Both the position numbers and the translations under genes were made by a program. From Cephalothrix spiralis (taxonomy: Eukaryota > Nemertea > Palaeonemertea > Archinemertea > Cephalotrichidae), in assembly GCA_032353305.1 (NCBI GenBank), contig JAUCNG010410692.1:1-10287 (forward strand): 10,287 bases of DNA. Reading direction: 5' to 3'. The notes under the pieces were generated by a model, which was not told where the DNA came from, made no database searches, and saw only the letters and a program-made list of their open reading frames with translations. This document shows, in pieces, positions 1 to 7,214 of the stretch. The number at the start of each line of letters is the position of its first letter. Within the stretch, counting starts at the first letter, position 1.

Positions 1-22
1 CGTTAATAATAATATAAAAGAA

Positions 23-67
23 CCCCCCCCCCCCTTAAATAAGAAGACAAAAGGTACCCCCCCCCCC
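23..67. repeat. Two poly-C homopolymer tracts
   Basis: There is a run of 12 C at 23-34 and a run of 11 C at 57-67, separated by A-rich sequence. A third run of 10 C occurs at 4607-4616. These are simple low-complexity tracts; their exact lengths are prone to sequencing or assembly error. No gene is associated with them. Confidence 0.9.
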
Positions 68-697
68 TAAAATATCTATAATATAATTTGATCATCTATA
101 CTAAAGGAAAAAAATTAAACTAAAGAATATAATTAATACAGAATTCGATATAACCCCAATTCGAACAAAATACTGAAAATGTATATTTAATTACACAGAT
201 AAATCAAAGTAGCTATAATCCCTAAATGCAAAAAAAACCCGTCCACCCATGCCCTCCTCCCACACTTAGGATTTACACATACAATTAGTTACTTAGTTTG
301 GGGGTTGTGGACTTTCCGAACCACTTTAGTTATTAATGAGTTACTACATGTATGGCATATGCCAAAGAGATGTAATGTCATGTAACCTGCCGACAAAAAA
401 AATAGTTTTAAAGTAATTTGATTCGCTGCAACCCTACAATTATACAAAACATTTGGGATGTAGTTTCGGACAAGTTTACCCTGACAGGCAATGGTTGGTA
501 CGCGGCGCAATCTTATCACTAGGAACGAGCGCTACCCCATACCATAGATTGGAGCAACCAGGGTTCGGAAATTTAACCTAGTGTATTCAGCATAGTAGGA
601 AAAGTTACTCTGCAATGCTCTACTATACATGTAGTTTCAAATATTTTAGAATCTTTAATGGGTTTTGACTACTGTTTGCCCCTAGGGTAGCTTTCAG
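68..697. other. No gene seen; AT-rich unique-looking DNA
   Basis: About 630 bases with no recognisable protein, RNA gene or strong repeat. An open frame of 76 codons lies on the minus strand at 289-519. Its translation has no domain I recognise and no coding-like neighbours, so I treat it as a chance frame. A small exon cannot be excluded by eye. Confidence 0.6.
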
Positions 698-746
698 TTA
701 TTTTCAATATTGCCCTCGTCTGCGACTCTGGCAATATAGAAAATAC
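698..746. repeat. Hairpin-forming inverted repeat
   Basis: The left arm at about 698-714 (TATTTTCAATATTGCC core) pairs with 730-746 (GGCAATATAGAAAATA core), with one mismatch over about 16 bp and a loop of about 15 nt. It stands alone and no second copy is seen in the window. It could be the relic of a small palindromic element or a structured transcript segment; nothing here identifies an RNA family. Confidence 0.6.
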
Positions 747-1134
747 TCTTTGCGTAACCCTTTTCATGGCTCTCTCCCATGATGTATTACCCATATATTG
801 GATACCAATCACAATGTCACCGCAAAAAGTCTAATTATTGGGATTATCAAAAATGAAAGTTGTACCAATCCGCCCTGTCCCGGGAACAACATGTACTGTA
901 CTACGACTGCTGTAAAAAGATTTTAGAATAATATTCTTATGCACTGGTTCATGCTTTGGTAGGCTAAAAAATTGCTCACACTATTTTCCCATCCACTCTG
1001 ATCCACTAGCCTATTTATTTTTGAGCTATTAAGCCAGAAACCTTTAGAAAAGGCATAATGGGTACTTCAATTAATAATTTTTATAAGGGCCTCTCGGCCA
1101 TGGACGTTTACATATCCCAAAATAGATGATTCTT
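747..1134. other. No gene seen
   Basis: About 390 bases without a usable open frame or repeat copy that I can recognise. Composition is mixed AT-rich. Confidence 0.55.
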
Positions 1135-1236
1135 GATTTCCCTAAGCAAGGGATACGTAATGGATATTTTTATATATTCTTAGAAGGGATTGTTTTATAA
1201 TACAATTATTCTAAGAACTAAGGATAGGGAAATCCC
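1135..1236. repeat. Small imperfect inverted repeat of about 100 bp
   Basis: The ends are GATTTCCCTA at about 1135-1144 and its reverse complement TAGGGAAATC at about 1226-1235. A second inverted pair lies inside them: TTCTTAGAA at about 1178 and TTCTAAGAA at about 1209. Both pairs being nested about one centre suggests a small palindromic element or a degraded MITE. No target duplication is clear. Confidence 0.4.
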
Positions 1237-1413
1237 CTTCGTTTTATGACGATTTTCCAACAAAATTTGAATTTAATCTCATATTTATCGGTTTTCAATA
1301 TTTATTTTGGATTGATAAATCTGTCCCTTTTGTAAGTAATGATCATGACGAAAACACTTCACTTTTCAATTATCATATTTATTTGTTCTGTTTTTGACGG
1401 ACTTATTTTAACC
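1237..1413. other. No gene seen
   Basis: AT-rich sequence. The left half of a family A element would be expected just before 1414, but the terminal GCAGGCCTCACAGT is absent here. Confidence 0.5.
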
Positions 1414-1610
1414 ATCAAAATGGTGTAAGAAAAGAAAAGTGTCACAATGTTTTTCGCCTCGATTCGATCGGCTTCAGAGTCCGAAAATTTAAAACTTTTA
1501 ACGGATTATCATAATCCAAAATAGTTTTGTTTGTAGAGAAGGAACGTTATTATAAAATCTGTTATATTATCATAAAATCTCATAAATTGCCAAAAATCTC
1601 ATAAAATCCC
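1414..1610. mobile_element. Degraded internal fragment of the family A TIR element
   Basis: This fragment follows the internal order of the complete copies at 2780-3117 and 5371-5634. It has a TCAAAATGGTG... segment, then GTGTCACAATG, then a CCTCGATTCGATCGGCT block at about 1457-1473 (the complete copies read CCTCGCTTCGCTCGGCT or similar). Then come ATATTATCATA and repeated AAAATCTCATAAAAT units. Neither terminal inverted repeat is present. Its right side stops where the fold-back element starts, so that element may have interrupted it. The match is diverged and was judged by eye. Confidence 0.55.
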
Positions 1611-1990
1611 TCATAATCTCGGAAGTTCGGACCTAAACCCAATCAATCCTTATATTTTCGGAAAGCTTGTGGAAATTCTACGTTCAAGTTTATATTTTCG
1701 AAAGGGTTGGGCCCGTTTTGGGGCCAATACAATTTTTCGAAAAAAATCTCTATTTGCTTTGGTGAAATCCAATCGAATATGGTACCTTATTATTGTATTG
1801 TGTGGACCATGCGGATCAGAAAATGTCAGGTTCGACCCTTTTTGGGAACCTTAAAAAATTGCAAATTTGGTCTCGAGGCCCCAAAGCGGGTCGGACCCTT
1901 TGGAAAATATAATCTTGAACCTAGAATTTCCATAAGCTTTCCGAAATATAAGGGTTGATGGGGTTTAGGCCTGCACTTCCAAGATTTTGA
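1611..1990. mobile_element. Fold-back (long palindromic) element, family B copy 1
   Basis: The left arm, about 1611-1722, is the reverse complement of the right arm, about 1878-1990. The matched order is TCATAATCT, GGAAGT, CCTAAACCC, ATCAA, TTATATTTTCGGAAAGCTT, GGAAATTCTA and CCCGTTTTGGGGCC, with scattered mismatches. The loop is about 150 bp and itself contains CCAATACAATT opposed to ATTGTATTG. The arms meet the definition of a fold-back or MITE-like element, with no transposase. Two overlapping 61- and 83-codon plus-strand frames at 1669-1958 are by-products of the palindrome and not genes. Similarity to copy 2 (4622-4830) extends rightward to about 2040. Confidence 0.8.
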
Positions 1991-2040
1991 CGGGGGTTTT
2001 GGCGAAAACTGGGGTCTGAAAGTTTAACCCCAAAAGTTCC

Positions 2041-2239
2041 ATAAACTTGTACTATTACTACGCCATGTTTAGGCTTCGGAATGTCTGAGACTAATGACAC
2101 TGCACTATCATACCATGTTCAGCTTTTCACTGCATTATGTCTATAGGCTTTAGACCTTTTTACTACCTGTTTCTTCAGAAACGTGAGGGAAGAATCCGTT
2201 TTGTCTTTGCAGGTTACGCAAGGAGTTAAATGACCTTCG
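2041..2239. other. No gene seen
   Basis: About 200 bases of unremarkable sequence between the fold-back element and a short tandem duplication. No frame of note. Confidence 0.5.
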
Positions 2240-2286
2240 GAGGGCGGTAGGATACATTTAAAGTTTGAAGAGGGCGGTAGGATACA
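2240..2286. repeat. Direct duplication of a 17-mer at 30-bp spacing
   Basis: GAGGGCGGTAGGATACA occurs exactly at 2240-2256 and again at 2270-2286. The 13 bp between the copies is unrelated. It is a short tandem duplication with a 30-bp period, conspicuously GC-rich against AT-rich surroundings. Confidence 0.85.
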
Positions 2287-2627
2287 GCCGTCTTTTATTG
2301 ATGTTTTTTTATAAAACTATACGTATATTTTTTGTAATTTGTAATGCAGATATCATGAACAAAAATTTATTTTGTTACACTTACATGTAAAAGTTTACAT
2401 CCAAAAGTTTAATTAGCATACCTGTAATTATTTTTATTTGAGCAAATTTTGAAATTTGTTCTCTCGCCCTTTCGGCGCTCTCACCCATCTTTATTCTCAG
2501 TGGTCAAGGCAAATGCAGAGAAATACTGTTATATCTATGTCAAGAATTATACAGGGCAACGTCCTATGAAGTATGTATTATAGAGCAGTTAGCCCTGATC
2601 GAGTTACCGTCAAATAAGAAGGAAGGA
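2287..2627. other. No gene seen
   Basis: AT-rich sequence with no usable open frame. CTCGCCCTTTCGGCGCTC at about 2463-2480 resembles the small C/G hairpin block seen inside family A elements, but no other family A sequence flanks it. Confidence 0.5.
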
Positions 2628-2648
2628 GTTAGGGTTAGTTAGGGTTAG
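2628..2648. repeat. Telomere-like interstitial TTAGGG stretch
   Basis: GTTAGGGTTAGTTAGGGTTAG contains two TTAGGGTTAG blocks. TTAGGG is the usual metazoan telomere repeat. With only two to three units this can easily be chance or a small repair insertion. Confidence 0.5.
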
Positions 2649-2679
2649 AAGTTGTAGCATTAATTTTTGTTACTTGTAC

Positions 2680-2706
2680 AAACACATTTTTGACAAAAAT
2701 GTGTTT
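2680..2706. repeat. Perfect 12-bp stem hairpin
   Basis: AAACACATTTTT at 2680-2691 is followed by a GAC loop and its perfect reverse complement AAAAATGTGTTT at 2695-2706. The tight 3-nt loop makes a strong cruciform or RNA hairpin. There is no gene beside it for it to terminate. Confidence 0.75.
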
Positions 2707-2779
2707 ACTGGTATATTTGCAGCATTATTGGGGGATACGATTTAAACCCATAACTGCAGTGTTAATACCATAACCATAG

Positions 2780-3117
2780 GCAGGCCTCACAGTTCTCCTA
2801 AAAATTTAGGATATCCTAAAATATGATCATTTCTCCTAAAATCTCCTGAAATTTTATGAAAATGGTTTAAAAAGTGTCAAAAATTTCTCACCTCGCTTCG
2901 CTCGGCTTAGTTTTATAATTTTAAGTTTATTTGTGCAAATGCGCGGGACATAAATTAAAAACTTATTATGGTTAGAGTCTCTTAATTAATTATATGCAAA
3001 GACTATATTTTAATAAAAAATCAACTCATATTATCATATTGCTCAAAAATCTCCTAAGATTAAAAAAATCTCCTAAAATCCTAAAATTGAGATAGCAAAA
3101 ATGACTGTGAGGCCTGC
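2780..3117. mobile_element. Family A TIR element, complete copy 1 (338 bp)
   Basis: The terminal inverted repeats are perfect over 14 bp: GCAGGCCTCACAGT at 2780-2793 and ACTGTGAGGCCTGC at 3104-3117. Inside are repeated TCTCCTAAAA units near both ends, a GTGTCAAAAATTTCTC segment and a CTCGCTTCGCTCGG block at about 2893-2906. It has no coding capacity, as expected for a MITE. ATAG lies directly outside both ends and may be a 4-bp target duplication, but copy 2 does not confirm this, so I do not assign a superfamily. Compared with copy 2 it carries about 135 extra internal bases (2907-3042). Confidence 0.85.
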
Positions 3118-3840
3118 ATAGTGGATACATGGGATGTTAAAATGCCATTGCCGGTTGGTTAAGTTCCTTTTGGGGCCAATTTTTTCCGGTCATTATTTTC
3201 TGCATTTATGTTTTTAATAAATGTAATTTGCAATACAAAACAAATATTTGTTCACTAGTACCATAGTAGCAAAATGAGGTGGGTGGTCAATTTTTTAGAG
3301 AAAAAAAAATATGCCCGATACCCTAATTATGGCAGAAAAGAAATAATTTTTACTGCGTGCAAAAAAGGTTCAGTTGGGTGATCAAAATTGTGATGTTAAG
3401 CGGAAAAAGGGGGTCGGTCCTAGTTCTCCTACGGCACGAGATCGGGAAGGTATTTTATTTGGACATATATATTAGATCTGAATTGCAACAATATTTGGCA
3501 TGAAATATCAAGTTTTGGCCCCCTATACCCTTAAAATTGTTTGGCTTCCGGGGGCTTTACTCCCTTTGGTGAGCATCTGCACCCAATGCTGTTTGCCTCG
3601 GGGAGGATACCCCTCTCCCGCGACGTTCGCTCTTTTAGATCGATAGGGCTTGGAGTTAACGGGCCTTTTTGCATTCTACAATTTTGTCCCCATTAATTTT
3701 GTCCTCTATGTAGGCTAAAACATTGTACCCTCTAATGACCGAGTGATTATTAACTTGGATCTGAGTCTGAATTGAGTCACGGTTCAAAAATCGTTCAAAA
3801 ATTCCTTCTCTCATATCTGGTATTTTCAGCGAAACTGTGT
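3118..3840. other. No gene seen; mixed low-complexity DNA
   Basis: About 720 bases with no convincing coding frame. TTTTGGGGCCAAT at about 3169-3181 matches the arm and loop boundary of fold-back copy 1 (about 1714-1726), so a scrap of that family may lie here. A GC-richer patch at about 3545-3620 contains GGGGAGG and CCCCTCTCCC, which can pair locally. CGTTCAAAAAT is partly duplicated at about 3782-3800. None of these amounts to a gene. Confidence 0.5.
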
Positions 3841-3990
3841 CACGCCATACCTTGACCGAAGTTAATAGCTTCGATATCTTCCGATGGAGTTCAGCATTGC
3901 TTTAACTCACGTCGCACTGCCGTTTCTCGAGAAACCCATTTGTGAGCTTTTGATAGCGTCCCTTGTCATGACGAGTCTGCTCGCCGCACT
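3841..3990. repeat. Dispersed repeat shared with 6535-6640
   Basis: By eye this stretch aligns with 6535-6640 in the same orientation. Shared landmarks in order are GGAGTT(C/T)AGC, CATT, CTCACGTC, CACT, GAAAC(C)CATTT, TGAG and CCCTTG. Identity is moderate with several indels. On the minus strand a 79-codon frame (3907-4146) ends in this repeat, and the corresponding stop codon (TGA) is also present at the other copy. That could mean the repeat includes the 3' end of an old coding element. I do not recognise the protein. Confidence 0.4.
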
Positions 3991-4146
3991 CATATATTCC
4001 TGTAAATAAGCAATTTGCCACCCTTTACCATAATGAGGAAGTACATATCCATACAGCAAACGTCCGAAGTGCTCTCGTAAATACATGTTGCTTAATATTG
4101 ATTCAACTAGTGTAAATAACCAACAATCATGATGCTGGACAATCAA
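3907..4146 (-). other. Unidentified 79-codon open frame, possible element remnant
   Basis: The frame starts with ATG and runs to a TGA at the left edge. I recognise no domain, signal peptide or membrane segment. Its last 12 or so codons have a similar counterpart at about 6585-6622, including the same stop. This is the only hint that it was ever translated. It may equally be a chance frame within a non-coding repeat. Confidence 0.2.
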
Positions 4147-4621
4147 GATGCTTAATCATGACCGCTTTTTGTGTGACTATTATTGATCTGTTTATGGCTT
4201 ACGATAAAAAATGTTAAATATCCAAGGAAAAAATTGGCATATACATACGACACATACGCTGGGCTGGGTGGGTGTGTAGCTTTTTTCTCTCCCCACTGTT
4301 TTCAGTTCTTTGCCAAAAATTTTTAAACCATTTTTAGGCTTTTAATCATGTTTTTGACCATTATTATTACCATTAAAAATAACATTAGTAACAAAACAGA
4401 GGAAAATTGGCAGGGTAGTCAAAAAAATTTGGAAAAAATTAGCACATTGTGGAAAAATTTTGTTCGAAAAAAAATCTGGGCCGCGTGCAAAAAATTGTCA
4501 AAAAGTGGTGGGTTGGGGCAAAAAAGGCTTTTTTCCATACCATTTTGGGAGTGGGTGTGTACCTAAACTCAATTTTCGGCCTATGTGTATGCCAATTTGT
4601 TCCATACCCCCCCCCCTGAAT
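4147..4621. other. No gene seen; A-rich low-complexity sequence
   Basis: This stretch is dominated by A runs and AAAATTT words and ends with a 10-C run at 4607-4616. Two overlapping plus-strand frames of 72 and 67 codons are lysine-rich because of the poly-A bias and have no recognisable domain. Confidence 0.55.
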
Positions 4622-4830
4622 ATCATCAACCCCATGATACCTATATTTTCGGAAAGCTTATGAAAATTCTAGGTTAAAGTTTATGTTTTTGAAAAGGGTG
4701 GGGCCCGCTTTTGGGGCCTCATGGACCAATACAATTGGGGCCCCAAAGTGAGCCCGACACATTCGAAAATATAAACTTGAACCTAGAATTTCCACAAGCT
4801 TTCCAAAAATATAAGGGTTGATGGGGTTTA
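4622..4830. mobile_element. Fold-back (long palindromic) element, family B copy 2
   Basis: The left arm, about 4622-4726, and the right arm, about 4738-4830, are reverse complements of each other with scattered mismatches. The landmarks are CATCAACCCC, TATATTTTCGGAAAGCTTATG, AAATTCTAGGTT and CCCGCTTTTGGGGCC. The loop is only about 12-20 bp (CTCATGGACCAATACAATTG), much shorter than in copy 1. Similarity to copy 1 continues to about 4896 outside the right arm. The 91-codon minus-strand frame over 4658-4933 is a by-product of the palindrome. Confidence 0.8.
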
Positions 4831-4995
4831 TATCCGCATTTTCGACTCCGAGACTTTGGCAAATAGTTGGGTCTAAAGGTTCCACACCAAAAGTTACATT
4901 ATCATGTGTATAGCAATTTACATAATCAAACAAAATTAAAATTTTATTTTAGTGTTCTTTTGTAAATACCTTTACTTCATACCTTAGCATTTACA
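4831..4995. other. Right flank of fold-back copy 2
   Basis: The first 65 bases still resemble the equivalent flank of copy 1 (GGGTCTGAAAGTTT against GGGTCTAAAGGTTCC, then CAAAAGTT). The repeat unit is therefore longer than its palindrome. The remainder is plain AT-rich sequence. Confidence 0.45.
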
Positions 4996-5029
4996 GGCAT
5001 TTATGTAATTATGGCATTTATGTAATTAT
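4996..5029. repeat. 17-bp perfect tandem duplication
   Basis: GGCATTTATGTAATTAT occurs twice head to tail at 4996-5012 and 5013-5029, with no mismatch. It is a short minisatellite-type duplication and looks recent. Confidence 0.85.
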
Positions 5030-5370
5030 GATTATGAAGAGACTTTATTTTCATCATGATATTAATTAAAAAGTTTCAATTGTGTTTTTGTAATATCTTT
5101 TGAATTCATTTGAATAAAATTCATCTCAGATTTATTACCTAATTATTTAAGTGGGTGTTACCAAATCACCTGATGCGAATTAGTAGGTATGTGTTAGTTT
5201 GTCTGTCACACTAATATTTATTGTGTAACTATAGGCCAGGTAATGTTTCGTAACCCTTACGAATATAATGTACATTGTAAGACGAGGTCCCTAAGATCTA
5301 GACGAAAGACATAAGACGGAAATTGGGAAGACAAAATATCGTCTTAATGTATCTTCAAAAAACACATTAA
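5030..5370. other. No gene seen
   Basis: About 340 AT-rich bases. The words AAGACG, AGACGAAAGAC and CGTCTT recur at about 5279-5346, but they form no clear stem or unit. Confidence 0.5.
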
Positions 5371-5634
5371 GCAGGCCTCACAGTTCTCATAAAATTTTAG
5401 GATATCCCAAAATATGACCATTCCTCCTAAAATCTCCTAAAATATGACCATTTCTCCTAATATCTCATAAAATCATATTATTTCTCATAAAATTTGATGA
5501 AAATGGTTTAAAAGTGTCAAAAAATTTCTCGCCTCTCTTCGCTCGGCAAAAATCTCCTAAAATCTCCTAAAATTAAAAATAAAATCTCCTAAAATCCTAA
5601 AATTGAGATAGCAAAAAATGACTGTGAGGCCTGC
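5371..5634. mobile_element. Family A TIR element, complete copy 2 (264 bp)
   Basis: It has the same perfect 14-bp ends as copy 1: GCAGGCCTCACAGT at 5371-5384 and ACTGTGAGGCCTGC at 5621-5634. The internal order is conserved: TTTAGGATATCC, repeated TCTCCTAAAA or TCTCATAAAA units, ATGAAAATGGTTTAAAA, GTGTCAAAA, CTCTCTTCGCTCGGC, then more TCTCCTAAAA and AAAATTGAGATAGC. It has gained internal repeat units on the left and lacks the central block of copy 1, joining CTCGGC directly to AAAAATCTCC. The flanks (ATTAA and AAATG) show no clear target duplication. It has no coding capacity. Confidence 0.85.
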
Positions 5635-6085
5635 AAATGTGATTTTTGATGCATTTTATAAATATACTTCGAATTTGCAGATTGACCAGATAGTAATTAT
5701 TTCATTTATCAAAATGCACATTAATACAATGGCAACGGACATACTTTAATTAATTGATATCGTATTTGTTTTACTAACACCTTATCCCTTGATTGTGCCC
5801 GCAGCTTGGTAAGGAGGGCAGCTGTTACGATCTGTTAAATATTTACTTCAGCACTGTAAATGCATGCATTTAATCTTTAGCGTCATTTCAATTGAGATAA
5901 TAATGTACTTCACATTCTTTAGCCTAAAATGAGATGGCTCTGGACCAAATGCTTATAAATGAATGCTTCTATCTTCAACTATAACCCCTAATGGCAGAAA
6001 CTTTACTACCCTCCAATTTCTGAGCCTTTGGTAAAAGTGATTACTGAAACATTTGGCCGACCTTTTTAGTGCCTGGATAAAATCG
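5635..6085. other. No gene seen
   Basis: About 450 bases with no open frame of note, no repeat shared within the window and no RNA gene that I can recognise. Confidence 0.5.
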
Positions 6086-6207
6086 TAAGTAGTAAACACA
6101 GTATTCCCGATCTTATAAGCATTTATTTATTAGCATTTGACCGGACCTCTTAAGTAGTAAACACAGTATTCCCGATCTTATAAGCATTCATTTATTGTCC
6201 GGACCTA
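6086..6207. repeat. 65-bp tandem duplication, two units
   Basis: Unit 1 is 6086-6150 and unit 2 is 6151 to about 6207. TAAGTAGTAAACACAG at 6086 recurs at 6151 and the following 30 or so bases are identical except for one T/C change. Unit 2 lacks about 8-10 bp before the closing CCGGACCT. High identity implies a recent duplication; this is not a known element. Confidence 0.9.
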
Positions 6208-6330
6208 TTTGCCTCTGCATGATATGCACTGATTTCTAGGTGTTATTAAATGGATCTAAAATTTATTTATTTATAAACTTTATTTTCAAGACAGATTGAC
6301 AAAAAAGTGCAAGCATTTATCGCGTGTCGC

Positions 6331-6368
6331 TCTAAAACATGCTATATATAAATCTAAAACATGCTATA
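6331..6368. repeat. 16-mer duplicated at 22-bp spacing
   Basis: TCTAAAACATGCTATA occurs at 6331-6346 and again at 6353-6368, separated by TATAAA. It is a small, perfect direct duplication. Confidence 0.85.
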
Positions 6369-6534
6369 CAAGACGAATAAAAAACAACAGGCAAATAAAA
6401 CGCGGTTATTGATTAAAAGTATAAACACAACTTGAAGATGCAATAAAATGGAAGAGTATTTTCTGTGCCCGTGGACTTCGGCTATAATTAGTCTCTGTTG
6501 AGAGAGAAAAATTCTAGAACCATTTAGTGACGTA
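6369..6534. other. No gene seen
   Basis: Short AT-rich stretch with no usable frame or repeat. Confidence 0.45.
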
Positions 6535-6640
6535 GTACTCCCTCAATATGCTCGAAGGAGTTTAGCCTTACATAATGCATTATCTCACGTCACTCTCATG
6601 GAAACCATTTCTGAGATTTTTAAGGCAATATTGCCCCTTG
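6535..6640. repeat. Dispersed repeat, second copy (partner of 3841-3990)
   Basis: It aligns by eye with 3841-3990 in the same orientation, with shared blocks GGAGTTTAGCC, CTCACGTCACT, GAAACCATTT, CTGAG and CCCCTTG. It lies directly beside the 3' tail of the LINE fragment, so it is either the LINE's pre-existing insertion target or an unrelated older repeat. An internal inverted pair AGTGACGT and ACGTCACT is present. Confidence 0.4.
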
Positions 6641-6648
6641 AAGCTCTT

Positions 6649-6670
6649 TAGATAGATAGATAAGTTTATT
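6649..6670 (-). repeat. Probable LINE 3' tail: AATAAA followed by TATC repeats
   Basis: Read on the minus strand this is AATAAACTTATCTATCTATC. It has a polyadenylation-type hexamer at 6665-6670 followed by a short TATC tract (6651-6662). Many non-LTR retrotransposons end in a short microsatellite tail, and this one lies about 110 bp downstream of the stop codon of the LINE frame. The tract has only three full units, so chance is possible. Confidence 0.5.
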
Positions 6671-6912
6671 GCGATTAATGACGGTTGTCTATAGCAATTA
6701 TATACAATATATACATAATTTTACACGTATACACGATATTTATACACGAGATAGACCCATTAACGGAGATGTAAATCTTAATATTCAAAATGTTCTACTC
6801 TTATATACTGAGACGCACGTGAAATCGAGCACCGGTCTACCCACGATTGTCTATCGTTTAAACAGTCCGACAAAATTTCGCCAATTGTCTTAGAATCTCT
6901 AAAATCCTCTAA

Positions 6913-7214
6913 TGCACCGGTCAATGTTCATGCTGACCCCCTCCTCAGCCTTCGACGGTGAACTGGTGTCGACTGCTTGACGAACGATTAAAATAAACGT
7001 CGAAATTTTGCCGAAGCTCTAATATTTTGGCGTCAAAATGAGTCGAAGCGTCTTGCAACCAGTCGAATTGTGAATCTGTGTCGAAGATTACTTTATTTTC
7101 AGGTGAAAGGATGTCGAATGCTGGACGAAGGTACTTGCCAAAACACGGCGAAAATGCGTCGTTTAAGCGTTGAAGGCTAAGGAGGGGGTGTCAGCATGAA
7201 CACTGACCGGTGCA
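6913..7214. mobile_element. 302-bp MITE with ~47-bp terminal inverted repeats, inserted in the LINE
   Basis: The left end at 6913-6958 (TGCACCGGTCAATGTTCATG...) is the reverse complement of 7168-7214, with only about four differences over about 46 bp. The ends are perfect for TGCACCGGTCA. TAA lies immediately outside both ends (6910-6912 and 7215-7217), consistent with a 3-bp target duplication of the TWA type known for PIF/Harbinger elements. A 2-bp AT duplication with a slightly shorter element is an alternative. There is no open frame, so the element is non-autonomous. The interior holds an array of GTCGAA-like words spaced by multiples of about 10.5 bp. It interrupts the LINE reading frame, so it is younger than the LINE. 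Confidence 0.9.

Noticed and set aside
289-519. 76-codon minus-strand open frame
   Set aside because: No recognisable domain, no coding neighbours and a length expected by chance.
1669-1958. Two overlapping plus-strand frames
   Set aside because: They lie within the fold-back palindrome and owe their openness to its repeated sequence. A similar but different frame appears in copy 2 on the other strand.
4348-4663. Lysine- and asparagine-rich plus-strand frames
   Set aside because: Driven by A-rich low-complexity sequence, with no domain or conserved counterpart.
4658-4933. 91-codon minus-strand frame
   Set aside because: It spans fold-back copy 2. The protein-level resemblance to copy 1 frames comes from the shared palindrome arms, not from coding constraint.
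2780-5634. Family A repeats as a CRISPR-like array
   Set aside because: The TCTCCTAAAA units have no constant-length unique spacers, sit between terminal inverted repeats, and the context is eukaryotic.
6669-6893. 74-codon plus-strand frame
   Set aside because: It is the antisense shadow of the LINE 3' portion and has no recognisable domain.
6913-7214. 302-bp inverted repeat as a gene-regulatory attenuator or terminator
   Set aside because: The long terminal inverted repeats, flanking TAA duplication and disruption of a LINE frame indicate a transposable element.
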